This document shows positions 1 to 8,042 of a DNA stretch of 37,405 bases, one piece after another. A program made the translations under genes and the position numbers. Within the stretch, counting starts at the first letter, position 1. Every line of letters starts with the position of its first letter. Source of the DNA: Desulfovibrio oxyclinae DSM 11498 (GTDB taxonomy: Bacteria > Desulfobacterota > Desulfovibrionia > Desulfovibrionales > Desulfovibrionaceae). Below the pieces are notes generated by a model. It saw nothing but the letters and a program-made list of their open reading frames with translations, was not told the DNA's origin and searched no databases. The stretch spans positions 3,910 through 41,314 of the forward strand of contig NZ_AQXE01000013.1 of NCBI RefSeq assembly GCF_000375485.1. The letters run 5' to 3'.

Positions 1-254
1 ATCAAGCTGCCGCCGCTGCTGCGATACAGCCGGGTGCGGTTGCTGGCATCCTGAGCCGCCTCAAGGATGGTCACCGCCCCGGATGCGGCAAACTTGAGCA
101 GCGCGCGAAACGTCCACGGCCCGCTCCAGTCCTTGGCAAAGGTCCGGCTCAGATAGTCGTTGGTGCCGACGAGGATGCTCGCGGAGATCTCGCGCGGAAA
201 AACGGGCCGCACGCCGCCCAGACCGGTCAGAGGATGGATGATCGGATCAAACAT
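1..254 (-). CDS. tail fibre-region protein, 3' part cut by window edge
   Basis: An open frame on the minus strand starts at ATG 252-254 and runs off the left edge after 84 codons. The ATG overlaps the TGA of the upstream fibre gene (TGATG), the coupling seen elsewhere in this phage. The translation begins MFDPIIHPLTGLGGVRPVFP and later contains LSRTFAKDWSGPWTFRALL. I recognise no domain. Its place after the J-like protein and a beta-helix fibre suggests a tail fibre component or fibre accessory protein, by position only. Confidence 0.65.
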   Translation of the reverse strand, partial: MFDPIIHPLTGLGGVRPVFPREISASILVGTNDYLSRTFAKDWSGPWTFRALLKFAASGAVTILEAAQDASNRTRLYRSSGGSL

Positions 255-1420
255 CAGGCCACCGCCTTGAAATTCTGCAGGGCCGTGCCGCGCAGCACGC
301 CGTCGCGCTCGACGAAGGTGACCACGTCCTCGGCGCCGGGCTCGGGCGTCACCTCAGGGGCCCTGCCGCCGGGCCAGCGGATGGACGCGGGCCACGCAAC
401 GGACCGCCAGCCGGTGGCGTCCTGCACCAGCGTCAGTTCGCCCGGTCCGGGGTTGGTGATGATCATGGCCGTCACGTCCTCGGTGAGCGTCAGCAGCGCC
501 CGGGGCGCGGCGGCCATGTCCCACGTCACCGTCCCGGCGTCGATGACCAGTGCGGTCTGCTCGTATTCCTGCGGCGCGGTCCAGAGGTTGGGTGATGCCA
601 TGCGGGCCCGTGCATCAAGCGCCGATTGCAGCCCCTGCACGTCCATTATCTGCAACCCCGCACCGGCCTCGGCCAGAGAGTGGGCAATCTGGACGGACTG
701 CTCCGCGGGCGAGAGCACCGTACCGAGCAGACGGGCGAACTCGCGCCAGACCCCGGCAGACTCGTCCCAGCGCAGCACGAGCTTGTCGCCGGGACCCTGC
801 AGAACAAGGTCGGCAGCATCGCGCAGGCTGATGTTCCCCGCCGCGTGCCGGACCGTGATCGCATCCCCGTCGCGGATCGGGGAGAGCAGGACGCGACGGT
901 CGTCCGTCGGCGCGGCGGCGATGTCCGTCAGGGCATCTGTAGTCCGGGACTCGGATGACTCGGGCAACAGGTAGCCCTGCCCGGAGGTCACGGTGATTGC
1001 TCCGGCGGCAATGTCCTCGAACGACGCTCCGGCATCGACGAACCAGCCCGGCAGCCAGACGCCCCCAGCGGCCTGCACGGTGCCGGAACCGGAAAAGACC
1101 CGCGACTCGGTCCACGCCCCGAACTGTCCCGACACGTGGAGATGCGCGCCGGGACCGATGAACAGGCTCGCGCCGGGCGTGGCCAGCACTGCGCTGGCTG
1201 CCGGAATGGTCAGGTCCCCGTTCAGGGCGTAATCGCCTTCTGGCAGGCTGAAGCGCCCGGCTTCGCCCAGCTCGGCAACGGCCGCGAGAAACATGGCTGA
1301 AAAGTCCATGGCTGCCAGCTCGTCCCATCCTTGCAGGTTGACCAGATTGAGCAGTCCCTTGCGCAGGGTGTCCTTGTCCGGGCGCTGCCCCACGGTCAGA
1401 ATGTCCATGACGTGTTTCAC
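254..1420 (-). CDS. putative tail fibre / beta-helix structural protein
   Basis: This 388-residue protein follows the J-like tip protein, where siphophages carry side fibres. It starts at GTG 1420, preceded by AGGAGG at five-base spacing; no ATG has a comparable site. The N-terminal 50 residues are helical (TVGQRPDKDTLRKGLLNLVN). The middle (about 55-210) is rich in short Gly/Ala/Val/Leu strands such as GDLTIPAASAVLATPGASLF, a pattern of right-handed beta-helix fibres. The C-terminus has further strand-rich segments without a recognisable chaperone or receptor domain. It probably contacts the host surface. The fibre call is inferred from position and composition; no catalytic motif was seen. 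Confidence 0.7.
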   Translation of the reverse strand: MKHVMDILTVGQRPDKDTLRKGLLNLVNLQGWDELAAMDFSAMFLAAVAELGEAGRFSLPEGDYALNGDLTIPAASAVLATPGASLFIGPGAHLHVSGQFGAWTESRVFSGSGTVQAAGGVWLPGWFVDAGASFEDIAAGAITVTSGQGYLLPESSESRTTDALTDIAAAPTDDRRVLLSPIRDGDAITVRHAAGNISLRDAADLVLQGPGDKLVLRWDESAGVWREFARLLGTVLSPAEQSVQIAHSLAEAGAGLQIMDVQGLQSALDARARMASPNLWTAPQEYEQTALVIDAGTVTWDMAAAPRALLTLTEDVTAMIITNPGPGELTLVQDATGWRSVAWPASIRWPGGRAPEVTPEPGAEDVVTFVERDGVLRGTALQNFKAVA

Positions 1421-1429
1421 GGTATCCTC

Positions 1430-3211
1430 CTAAGTGACCACGGCGCTGACGGCCACGCCGTACTCGCTGCGGTTTTCGGTTTCGTCCTCGGTGCGGACCC
1501 AATAGTAATAGGTTCCGGCGGCCAGCCCGGTGTCGGTCCAGCCGGCGTTTTCGCCGGGCAGGGAGTAGACGAGCCCCGCCAGCTCGGCCGCGGCATAGTC
1601 GTCGGCGGTGTGCCGGTAGACGCGGCTGCGCTCGAAGTCCTCGTCCATGGGGCATATCCACGTGATGGTTGCCTGACCGCTGCCGCCGGACACAGCCAGT
1701 TCCTCCACCGGCGACGGCGGCGTGGTGTCCGCTCCGTTGGGGGCCTCCACCTCCGGAGCCTCGGGCATGTCCTGTTCATCCACTTCGGGGTCCCACTGGT
1801 AGGCGCGGTCGTCATCCTGCTGGAGCGTGAGGTCCACGCCGAGGCCGTCGTCCGCCAGACGCCATTCGGCAATGCGGTACTTGGCGCCCCCTTCCCAGCA
1901 CTCGGGCAAGTGTAGGTTGACCGGCTCCCCCGGCACCAGCGGCAACAGGGACAGGTTTCCCGGAAAATCGACGGTGGACTGGAGGCGGTGCCGCTCCAGA
2001 TACATCTTGGCCAGCCGCTGCGCCGTGGCGGGGTAGCGGGTAAACGGCAGGTCGAGCTCGGTGTAGATCACGTGCCCGCCGTCCTGCTGCACGTACTCGT
2101 CGTTGGTCACGAACGGGTAGTCCGTGGGCTGCCACTTCTGTTCGACGCAGATGAACGTTCCGCGCACCGCATTGAACAGGTCCGTCCTGTTGCGGCGCGG
2201 CTGTACGCTCACGCTGGCGCGCGCCATGCTCTGGCGCACATCGGCCACCACGGGGCTTGCCGAGGCAACGCGCAGATTCCATCTGCCGCCGGCCACGTCG
2301 AGTGATCCCCCGCAGGAACTGAGCATGTCGCTCAGAATCTGGAAGGGTTCGCCTTCGGTGTCCACCACGCCGTTGCAGGTGTACCGGGGCTCCGTGCCGC
2401 CGTTCTTGAGAGGCACTTCCTCGTCGCAGATGTTGGCGGCCGCGCGGAAGGAATCTTCGTTGATCCGATCCGGAGGTACGCCGTAGCCGCCCAGCTCTTC
2501 GGGCGTGAGCAGGTAGTCGCGGATGCACAGGGCCGCGTTCTCGGTCCACAGGGTGGTTCCGCTGCGGGGGTCCAGTACCTTGCGGCCGCGATAGACCACG
2601 GTGGGGTTCGGGATGCCGCCGGGAAACATCTTCTGGTCGTAGACCAGCTTCAGCGCCGCGTAGGCAATGCCGCGCATCCGGTGGTCCACGGTCCACTTGC
2701 CGTCGCATTCGTCCATGAACCGCTGGTTCGCGGTCTGGTCCGGGGCGCCGAGGTGGAAGTCGCAGAAGACGTGGGCGCTGCCGTCCTTGAGCCACCGGCT
2801 GTTGGTAGCGGCGCCGTCCTCGCTGAGTTCCACGAGCTCGTCGTCGAGGTACAGCTCCTCGACCGCGTCGATTTCCCCGGCGGCAAGGGGAAAGATGATG
2901 TAGAGGTTCTTGTTCTTGTCGCCGTTGGAGTGGATGAAGGTCATGGGGCCGGACGTCCGCACGCGTCCGTAGGCGTATTTCCAGCTCGTGACGGGCTGGC
3001 GCACCATCTGCGACATGCCGCCGCCCCGTTCGTTGAAGCTCGGCATGTCCATGTTCGGCTTCTTGCCGGAGCCGAGCAGGGCGGAACCGGCAAACGTGAC
3101 CGCCGCCGTGACCACCCCGCCCACAACGGCGGAAAGGACCGCGCCCGAAACCGCGGACGCCGCAGCGGTCCCGGCCACGGACGCGGCCACCGCAATGACT
3201 GCACCGCCCAT
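1430..3211 (-). CDS. tail tip / host-specificity protein J-like
   Basis: A 593-residue central tail-tip protein of the lambda J type. The first 48 residues are a Gly/Ala/Val-rich hydrophobic stretch (MGGAVIAVAASVAGTAAASA), common at the N-terminus of J-like proteins. The body holds the tail-hub region with many aromatic residues. The C-terminal 100 residues after TTPPSPVEELAVSGG form a fibronectin type III-like domain ending YYYWVRTEDETENRSEYG. The chosen ATG (3209-3211) overlaps the upstream TGA and has GGAGG eight bases before it; an in-frame ATG at 3226 lacks that spacing. It is shorter than lambda J (1,132 residues), so receptor binding may be shared with the following fibre genes. Confidence 0.85.
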   Translation of the reverse strand: MGGAVIAVAASVAGTAAASAVSGAVLSAVVGGVVTAAVTFAGSALLGSGKKPNMDMPSFNERGGGMSQMVRQPVTSWKYAYGRVRTSGPMTFIHSNGDKNKNLYIIFPLAAGEIDAVEELYLDDELVELSEDGAATNSRWLKDGSAHVFCDFHLGAPDQTANQRFMDECDGKWTVDHRMRGIAYAALKLVYDQKMFPGGIPNPTVVYRGRKVLDPRSGTTLWTENAALCIRDYLLTPEELGGYGVPPDRINEDSFRAAANICDEEVPLKNGGTEPRYTCNGVVDTEGEPFQILSDMLSSCGGSLDVAGGRWNLRVASASPVVADVRQSMARASVSVQPRRNRTDLFNAVRGTFICVEQKWQPTDYPFVTNDEYVQQDGGHVIYTELDLPFTRYPATAQRLAKMYLERHRLQSTVDFPGNLSLLPLVPGEPVNLHLPECWEGGAKYRIAEWRLADDGLGVDLTLQQDDDRAYQWDPEVDEQDMPEAPEVEAPNGADTTPPSPVEELAVSGGSGQATITWICPMDEDFERSRVYRHTADDYAAAELAGLVYSLPGENAGWTDTGLAAGTYYYWVRTEDETENRSEYGVAVSAVVT

Positions 3212-3660
3212 CAGCCGACCCTCCATGCGCGAAGCGTCAGCGCGCCGGGCAGCATGGCCACTCCGGCGGGCAGGGCGGCCACGGCCACCTCAGCCCCCAT
3301 GCAGATGCCGAAGCTGGGGATGCCGTTTGTCTGCCGCAGAAACACCGCGTCGCCGCGCCGGGCATACGCGGGCGCAACCTCCGGCGCGTTCAGATCATGG
3401 GCGATCCGGACCATGGCTTCTTCAAGCCCCCCGTCGCAGAACCGGCGAAGCGACACGACCGCCCCGTGCCTGTCGGAATATCGGCCCCGGAACCACTCGC
3501 CCGGGTCCACGCCCGTGATGGCCTCGATGGCGTCGCACGCGAACAGGCAGCAGTCGTGTTCGCCCCATCGGAACTGCGCCGTGCTGCGGGACTCCACGAA
3601 CGAAACGAGGCGGGCCTCCCAGTCCGGACGGCGAATCAGTCGTACTTCTGTTTTCCCCAT
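3211..3660 (-). CDS. tail assembly protein, NlpC/P60-like (gpK position)
   Basis: 149 residues. The segment FRWGEHDCCLFACDAIEAIT has the Cys-containing helix start typical of the small NlpC/P60-like tail proteins (DUF6950 type) found just before J. A later segment, YARRGDAVFLRQTNGIPSFG, matches the second strand region of that fold, where the catalytic His would lie; no clear His is present there, so enzymatic activity is doubtful. In lambda the equivalent gene K encodes a tail-tip component with peptidase and NlpC domains. The ATG at 3660 overlaps the upstream gene by 25 bases, with GGAG about 11 bases before it. No lambda gpI equivalent is present between this gene and J. Confidence 0.75.
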   Translation of the reverse strand: MGKTEVRLIRRPDWEARLVSFVESRSTAQFRWGEHDCCLFACDAIEAITGVDPGEWFRGRYSDRHGAVVSLRRFCDGGLEEAMVRIAHDLNAPEVAPAYARRGDAVFLRQTNGIPSFGICMGAEVAVAALPAGVAMLPGALTLRAWRVG

Positions 3661-4232
3661 AGCACCAATATCTCCTGTAGCGATGAAACAAACTCCAGTC
3701 CCTTGTCCCCGGGCGCGCGTTCGCGCAGATCCACGTCGGAGTAGTGGCGCACGCGCGGGCGTGTGAGCGAGGCAAACTCGTGCTCGGCAGACAGGCTCAC
3801 GGTTATCCCGCTGCCGTCCAACGTGATCGTCGGGGCGTCCATACGTCCGAGCCACAGGCTCACGGGATCCGGCACCAGCGCCCAGTCCTCGGTGAAGACC
3901 GCGTAGAAGAACTCCACGGCCCGCCCCTGATAGTGCTGCGTGAAGGTGGTCGAGATCGTGTCGAAGAGCGGAGCGCCCGTTTCGTCCTTGAGCGGGATGC
4001 CGCTGAGGCTGATGTCCACGGTCTGGCTCTTGAGGTCCAGTGTGTCGGTGATGCCCGAGACCCCACCGAACTGGCCCACGCCGTGCCAGACGTGTCCGCC
4101 CCAGTGCAGGGAGCCGACGCCGGACCATGCGCGGACGGGATCGTCGGGAAAGTCAAGGTACACGAGCAGCGCGGGATACACGGTGCCGCCGGCGAGATGC
4201 GCTTCGACCTCGGGACTCATCAGGCGGGGCAT
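3636..4232 (-). CDS. minor tail protein (gpL position)
   Basis: 198 residues, starting at ATG 4230-4232 with an AGGAGG site four to five bases upstream inside the preceding gene (13-base overlap). The protein is strand-rich, with segments such as SQTVDISLSGIPLKDETGAP and ITVSLSAEHEFASLTRPRVR. It ends with DLRERAPGDKGLEFVSSLQE, a segment often seen in siphophage hub proteins that precede the NlpC-like gene. Position between tape measure and J, corresponding to lambda L, indicates a tail-tip hub role. Lambda gpL binds an Fe-S cluster through four C-terminal cysteines; this protein has none, so such a cluster is not expected. Confidence 0.7.
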   Translation of the reverse strand: MPRLMSPEVEAHLAGGTVYPALLVYLDFPDDPVRAWSGVGSLHWGGHVWHGVGQFGGVSGITDTLDLKSQTVDISLSGIPLKDETGAPLFDTISTTFTQHYQGRAVEFFYAVFTEDWALVPDPVSLWLGRMDAPTITLDGSGITVSLSAEHEFASLTRPRVRHYSDVDLRERAPGDKGLEFVSSLQEILVLWGKQKYD

Positions 4233-4909
4233 GGGACCTCCTGGCGGAATTCGAGTTGGAACGAACTGAACAGGCCGGGCTCGGTGGGGTTGCGCGCCAG
4301 CTGGTCGTCCTTGGCGCGGAACACACCCGTGCAGCCGGTCCAGCCGACGACCTGACCGGAGGCCAGCGGGTACGTGGCCGGGATCCTGGGGCGCACATGC
4401 AGCAACCCTGCGCCCCATTGGTCGGTATTCAGATCGTGGGTGAGGATGTGCAGTCGGTTCTCCCCGAACTGCACGTAGTCCCCGGCCAGCAGCAGACCGG
4501 GAACCGAAGGCATCCAGCCCGCCGTCGGAATCACGCTGCCGTACACGTTTTCGGTGACGCGCGGCGGCCGGGGAGGCGTGTCCAGAAAGTCGGTGTCATC
4601 CGCGAACAGCGTGCCGTCCGCAAACGGGAACAGGAACGGGTCACGGATGCGTCCGGCAGGGGTGAAGCGTCGGAAGTCCGGAATCCGGATGCGTCCTGCA
4701 CGGCCCCCGAGTTCCGCCAGCAACGCGTCGAGCCGGGCGCTTGTCCGCCGATTCTTGCGGGAAAAGCGCATGACGCAGACCCAGCGGTCGCCGGGCAGAA
4801 CGTACACCTGTTGCTGCCGCGTGAACGGGCTGGTGTTTTCGGCGGTGTGCGGCTCCAGCCAGAACTCGGAGCGGGAGGGGCGCAGGTCTGCGGGCCAGTC
4901 TATGATCAT
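4220..4909 (-). CDS. minor tail protein (gpM position)
   Basis: 229 residues directly after the tape measure gene. The ATG at 4907-4909 lies one base past the tape measure stop, and GGGAGG precedes it. The protein is strand-rich. It carries LLLAGDYVQFGENRLHILTH followed by LLHVRPRIPATYPLASGQ near the C-terminus, a pattern I know from uncharacterised tail proteins of proteobacterial siphophages. Location corresponds to lambda M, a tip assembly component that sits distal to the tape measure. Function is assigned from position; I recognise no enzymatic motif. Confidence 0.7.
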   Translation of the reverse strand: MIIDWPADLRPSRSEFWLEPHTAENTSPFTRQQQVYVLPGDRWVCVMRFSRKNRRTSARLDALLAELGGRAGRIRIPDFRRFTPAGRIRDPFLFPFADGTLFADDTDFLDTPPRPPRVTENVYGSVIPTAGWMPSVPGLLLAGDYVQFGENRLHILTHDLNTDQWGAGLLHVRPRIPATYPLASGQVVGWTGCTGVFRAKDDQLARNPTEPGLFSSFQLEFRQEVPCPA

Positions 4910-4910
4910 C

Positions 4911-7451
4911 CTATCCTCCCATTGCCCAGCGGCGTTTGCCGGGGTCGGTGCGCAGACGCTTGAGCGCCAGCTCCGCACCGTCCCGGGCGGCCCGATTGCT
5001 GGCCGCCTGAATCAGCGCCATGTTTTTTTCGGACACGTCGCCCGCGACATGCACGCTGGAGTCGATGTTGAAGACCACGCCGCCACCGCCGCCCGAGCCG
5101 CGAATGGTGACAGGGATGGTGCGACCGTCCGGAAGCGGCACATGCGCCTCCTTGCGGTAGCGGCCTTCGGAGACCCATGCCAGCTGCGGGCCGACGGAGA
5201 CGCCGCCGTTGGCGTAGGCGGCATCCGCGCCGGCGAGTTTGGTGGACTGGTTGCCGCCCCCGGAGGCGTCGCCACCGCTGAACAGGTCTCCGAAAAAGCT
5301 GCCTACGCCGGAGGCAAGGCTGCTGGTCAGCGGCTTCATGACGTTGATGCGAAATATTTCCTGCGCCACCTGCTTCACCAAATTGGTCAGGTCGCTCAGG
5401 TCTCCTTTCATATTGAAAACCATGTCGGTGCCGAGCTGTTCAACACGGCGAAACGCTCCTTCGTAAACGTCCGCGATGCTTTCCGCGGCGGTCTGTGAAT
5501 AGCGTTCGTATCGCGACGCCCCGAGGATGAGCCCGTCAATCATGCTGTCCGACTCCGCCAGCTGCATTTCGTGCTGACGCTTTTGCGCTGCGGCCCGTTC
5601 GTCCTCGATCTGGAGAATCTGTTCGGAAGCCCAGCGGTTCACCTTCACCTTGTCGGCCCCGGCCTGCTCAAAGCGCTTGGCTTCATCCTCGATGAGCTTC
5701 ATTTCGTAGTCGTATCTGCCCAGAGACATGCGCTGATACTCGACATTGAACTCGGTCAGCACCTGCTTGCGCTGCTCCAGTGCGGCCTTCTGCGCGGCCA
5801 GCGCGCTGGCGCTCGGTCCGGACCGTTCCACGTTGGTGGGAGTCGGCGACGGATGGGGGGGAGGGTCGTTGGTGGGGGCGGGGGTGTCCCTGTCTGCCTG
5901 CCCGCTGCGGTTGTCCAGCACCCGGAAATCATGTTCGGCCTGCCGGCGCTCTTCACCGGCCTTGCGGCGCATTTCGGCCAGCCTGTCGGTGAGGCGCTTG
6001 ATCCGCGCTTCCGACTCGGCAATCTGTTTGCGGATGGCGGGGCCTTGGGTTTCCAGGGACTGGCCGCTCAGCTCGGCCAGCCGCTTGCGGCGGTTGGCCA
6101 GAAAGTTCATCTCCTGCCGCATGACGGCATTGATTTTATCCCGGTCCGTGACCTTCTTGCCTTCATCGAAGGTATCCTTGATCTGCCCGATGGCGGCGGA
6201 GACAAGCACAATGGCGGCCCGGGCCTTGGCCCCGCCCACGATGGCGCCGATGAGGCCGATCTCCTGCACCACGTCGGGCAGTTGGTTCCACCCCGTAATG
6301 GTTTTGTCGAACACCCTGCCCACGATCTCGGCAAAGTCGCCGGCGTGGCGGGCTGCACCGCCGAGCGTGGTCACGAGCTTGTCGCCGTTCTGGTCCAGCC
6401 AGTCGGACAGGCCGTTCAGGGTCTGTTTGAGGTCCGGCGCAATGTCCTCGCCCAGATCAAGCATGGTGGCGTCGAGGGTATTCTGAAAACGTTCGCGGCT
6501 GGCGCGAAGGGTTTCTTCAAAGTCGTGGAACGCCCGGGCGGCGCGTCCCTGTCGTCGTTCCATCTGGTCAAGAGCCTGCCCGTAGGTTTCGAAGTCATCG
6601 GCAAGCATAGGGGCCATGCCGGTCAGGGCCTCGGACGATTCGAACAGACGGCCCATGCTCATGCCGCTGGCGTCGGCGCGCTGCTTGACCTCCCGCAATG
6701 CCCCGGCAAGGCCGTATTGTTGGACAAGCGCCTCGCCGCTGGCCACGTTCATGGATTCGAGCAGATCCCGCATGCGCTCCTGCGGCTTGATCAGTCCCAT
6801 CAAAATGGCGCGGTACTGAGTGGCGGCCTGCGAGGTGGTTCCGGCGGTCTGGGAGATGGCTGCCAGCGCCGCGCCCATCTCTTCCGCCTTGACGCCGAGC
6901 AGGCCGGAGATGGCGGCCACGTCGCCGATGACCGGCACGAGCTCCGCAAAACTGGTCTGCCCCTCCTTCTCGATGGAGAACAGCAGATCCGCCGCGTCCG
7001 AGGCATCCCGGAATTCACCTTCCAGGCCCTTCATGACCTTGGTGAGCGCCTTGATGGTCTTGGACTGCGAAACGTGCGCTCCCTTGGAAGACTGCGCCGA
7101 AGCGGTGAGCATCTCCATGGCGGCGGCCGGCTCCTTCACTCCCGCCGAGATGGTCTGGTAGTATCCCTGCACCAGCTCGGTCATGGTGCCGAGCGAGTGC
7201 GGCAGTTCGCCAAGCTGCGAGTCGATCTCCTGCAGCGACTGGTCGGTGACCTTGGACATGTCGCGCAGGCTCACCTCGTACTGCTCGAACCGCTGGGTCA
7301 CGTCCCGCAGGAACATGGCGCCGCCCGCAGCCACGAACGCGTTCTGCAACGTCATGGCCCGGCGCGTGAGCGCATCAACGGCCAGCCCCGCCTTGCGGAG
7401 CTGGCTCGTTGCCATGTCTTTTGCGCTAATAATTATCTGAGTTTCCGGCAT
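4911..7451 (-). CDS. tail tape measure protein
   Basis: At 846 residues this is the longest gene in the phage, as expected for the protein that sets tail length and later helps DNA entry. It starts at ATG 7451 with GGAGG four bases upstream and overlaps the T frame by 26 bases. The N-terminal half is mainly helical. Residues about 50-330 resemble the TP901/TMP core, with segments such as YQTISAGVKEPAAAMEMLTA. The middle is charged and helical (about 430-500), then a Pro-rich linker (DTPAPTNDPPPHPSPTPTN) leads to another helical part. The C-terminal 150 residues are Gly-rich (SGGDASGGGNQSTKLAGADA) with strands, as in lambda H C-terminal domains. Confidence 0.93.
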   Translation of the reverse strand: MPETQIIISAKDMATSQLRKAGLAVDALTRRAMTLQNAFVAAGGAMFLRDVTQRFEQYEVSLRDMSKVTDQSLQEIDSQLGELPHSLGTMTELVQGYYQTISAGVKEPAAAMEMLTASAQSSKGAHVSQSKTIKALTKVMKGLEGEFRDASDAADLLFSIEKEGQTSFAELVPVIGDVAAISGLLGVKAEEMGAALAAISQTAGTTSQAATQYRAILMGLIKPQERMRDLLESMNVASGEALVQQYGLAGALREVKQRADASGMSMGRLFESSEALTGMAPMLADDFETYGQALDQMERRQGRAARAFHDFEETLRASRERFQNTLDATMLDLGEDIAPDLKQTLNGLSDWLDQNGDKLVTTLGGAARHAGDFAEIVGRVFDKTITGWNQLPDVVQEIGLIGAIVGGAKARAAIVLVSAAIGQIKDTFDEGKKVTDRDKINAVMRQEMNFLANRRKRLAELSGQSLETQGPAIRKQIAESEARIKRLTDRLAEMRRKAGEERRQAEHDFRVLDNRSGQADRDTPAPTNDPPPHPSPTPTNVERSGPSASALAAQKAALEQRKQVLTEFNVEYQRMSLGRYDYEMKLIEDEAKRFEQAGADKVKVNRWASEQILQIEDERAAAQKRQHEMQLAESDSMIDGLILGASRYERYSQTAAESIADVYEGAFRRVEQLGTDMVFNMKGDLSDLTNLVKQVAQEIFRINVMKPLTSSLASGVGSFFGDLFSGGDASGGGNQSTKLAGADAAYANGGVSVGPQLAWVSEGRYRKEAHVPLPDGRTIPVTIRGSGGGGGVVFNIDSSVHVAGDVSEKNMALIQAASNRAARDGAELALKRLRTDPGKRRWAMGG

Positions 7452-7782
7452 CGTTCCTCCGGGCCATCCGGTTCAGTTCGAATTGCTCAAGGTGCTTGAG
7501 TCTGCGAAAAACCCCGGCATCCACGTCCAGTGGCGGGTCCTGCCTCTTGGCCACCCATTCCACGGCGGGCCAGTCCAGCCCGACAGGACCCAGCGGCCCG
7601 ACCCGCCACTGGTTGTTGCAGTCTATCCAGAGGCGCCAGACCGCACGGTTTTCGGGCATGAGCTCCGGGCTGTCCGCGCGGACCTCGCATTCGGCGCACT
7701 CTGCGGCGGTGCCGTTACATGTGTCGCAGTAGGCAGCTCGGTCCGGGTCCGCGACCCAACGCCAGACCGCTAGGAGTTTTCC
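7426..7782 (-). CDS. gpT-like frame of the G/GT tail assembly chaperone (DUF1799-like)
   Basis: This frame is minus one relative to the G-like gene. It is open from the G gene's 3' end to 7426 with no start codon before ATG 7659. Continuing from the slip site it reads LLAVWRWVADPDRAAYCDTC, then NGTAAECAECEVRADSPEL, then MPENRAVWRLWIDCNNQWRV and a tail resembling DUF1799 phage proteins. The long open stretch upstream of the only ATG, its position between G and the tape measure, and the lambda precedent indicate synthesis as a GT fusion by -1 frameshifting. The four cysteines (CDTC, ECAEC) could bind a metal; that is inference. A stand-alone product from 7659 (77 residues) is possible. Confidence 0.75.
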   Translation of the reverse strand, partial: GKLLAVWRWVADPDRAAYCDTCNGTAAECAECEVRADSPELMPENRAVWRLWIDCNNQWRVGPLGPVGLDWPAVEWVAKRQDPPLDVDAGVFRRLKHLEQFELNRMARRNDAGNSDNY

Positions 7783-8042
7783 GCCAGCTCGGGCAGGGTG
7801 AACGTGTGGCGCTGGGTCTCGGACACCAGCAGCATGACGTCGCGGTTGGACTGGCGGATCTCCTCGAACAGCTCCTCGCCGTACAAATTCTCCACCATGC
7901 GCCGCACGTTTTCGCGCGCTTCGAGCACATCGAGTTCGGCCTCGTCCTCGCGGCGGCGCAGGATTTCCGTGGCCTCGTCAAAGCCGAGCCCCTTGAGTTC
8001 AACGGTCTTGCCGCAGTCCGGCAGCAGAATGGTCTTGGGCAT
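7770..8042 (-). CDS. tail assembly chaperone gpG-like
   Basis: 90 residues, beginning at ATG 8042 just after the tail-tube stop, with GGGAGGA in front. It starts MPKTILLPDCGKTVELKGLG and continues with charged helices (EATEILRRREDEAELDVLEA). Short acidic helical proteins between tail tube and tape measure are the G-type tail chaperones that coat the tape measure during tail assembly. The gene ends ELAENS then TAG, and the alternative -1 frame carries on into the T-like sequence. Both products would normally be needed in a fixed ratio. Domain identity is inferred from position, size and the frameshift arrangement. Confidence 0.8.
   Translation of the reverse strand: MPKTILLPDCGKTVELKGLGFDEATEILRRREDEAELDVLEARENVRRMVENLYGEELFEEIRQSNRDVMLLVSETQRHTFTLPELAENS
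7776..7782 (-). promoter_or_regulatory. candidate -1 ribosomal slippery site
   Basis: The minus-strand heptamer G GAA AAC lies four codons before the G stop, and slipping back one base joins G to the open T frame. It is not a textbook X XXY YYZ site: the P-site tRNA-Glu would re-pair on GGA through a G-U wobble and the A-site tRNA-Asn on AAA. A small stem (GGGTC, loop GCG, GACCC) lies downstream at about 7746-7758 and could assist. The placement is strongly expected for siphophage G/T genes; the exact slip point is less certain. Confidence 0.55.

Noticed and set aside
615..1661. 348-codon minus-strand frame
   Set aside because: It overlaps the fibre and J genes in another frame, is Arg/Gly-rich and has no ribosome site; a typical high-GC shadow frame.
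5571..7499. 642-codon plus-strand frame
   Set aside because: Antisense to the tape measure gene; it exists because high-GC codons leave the complementary frame open.
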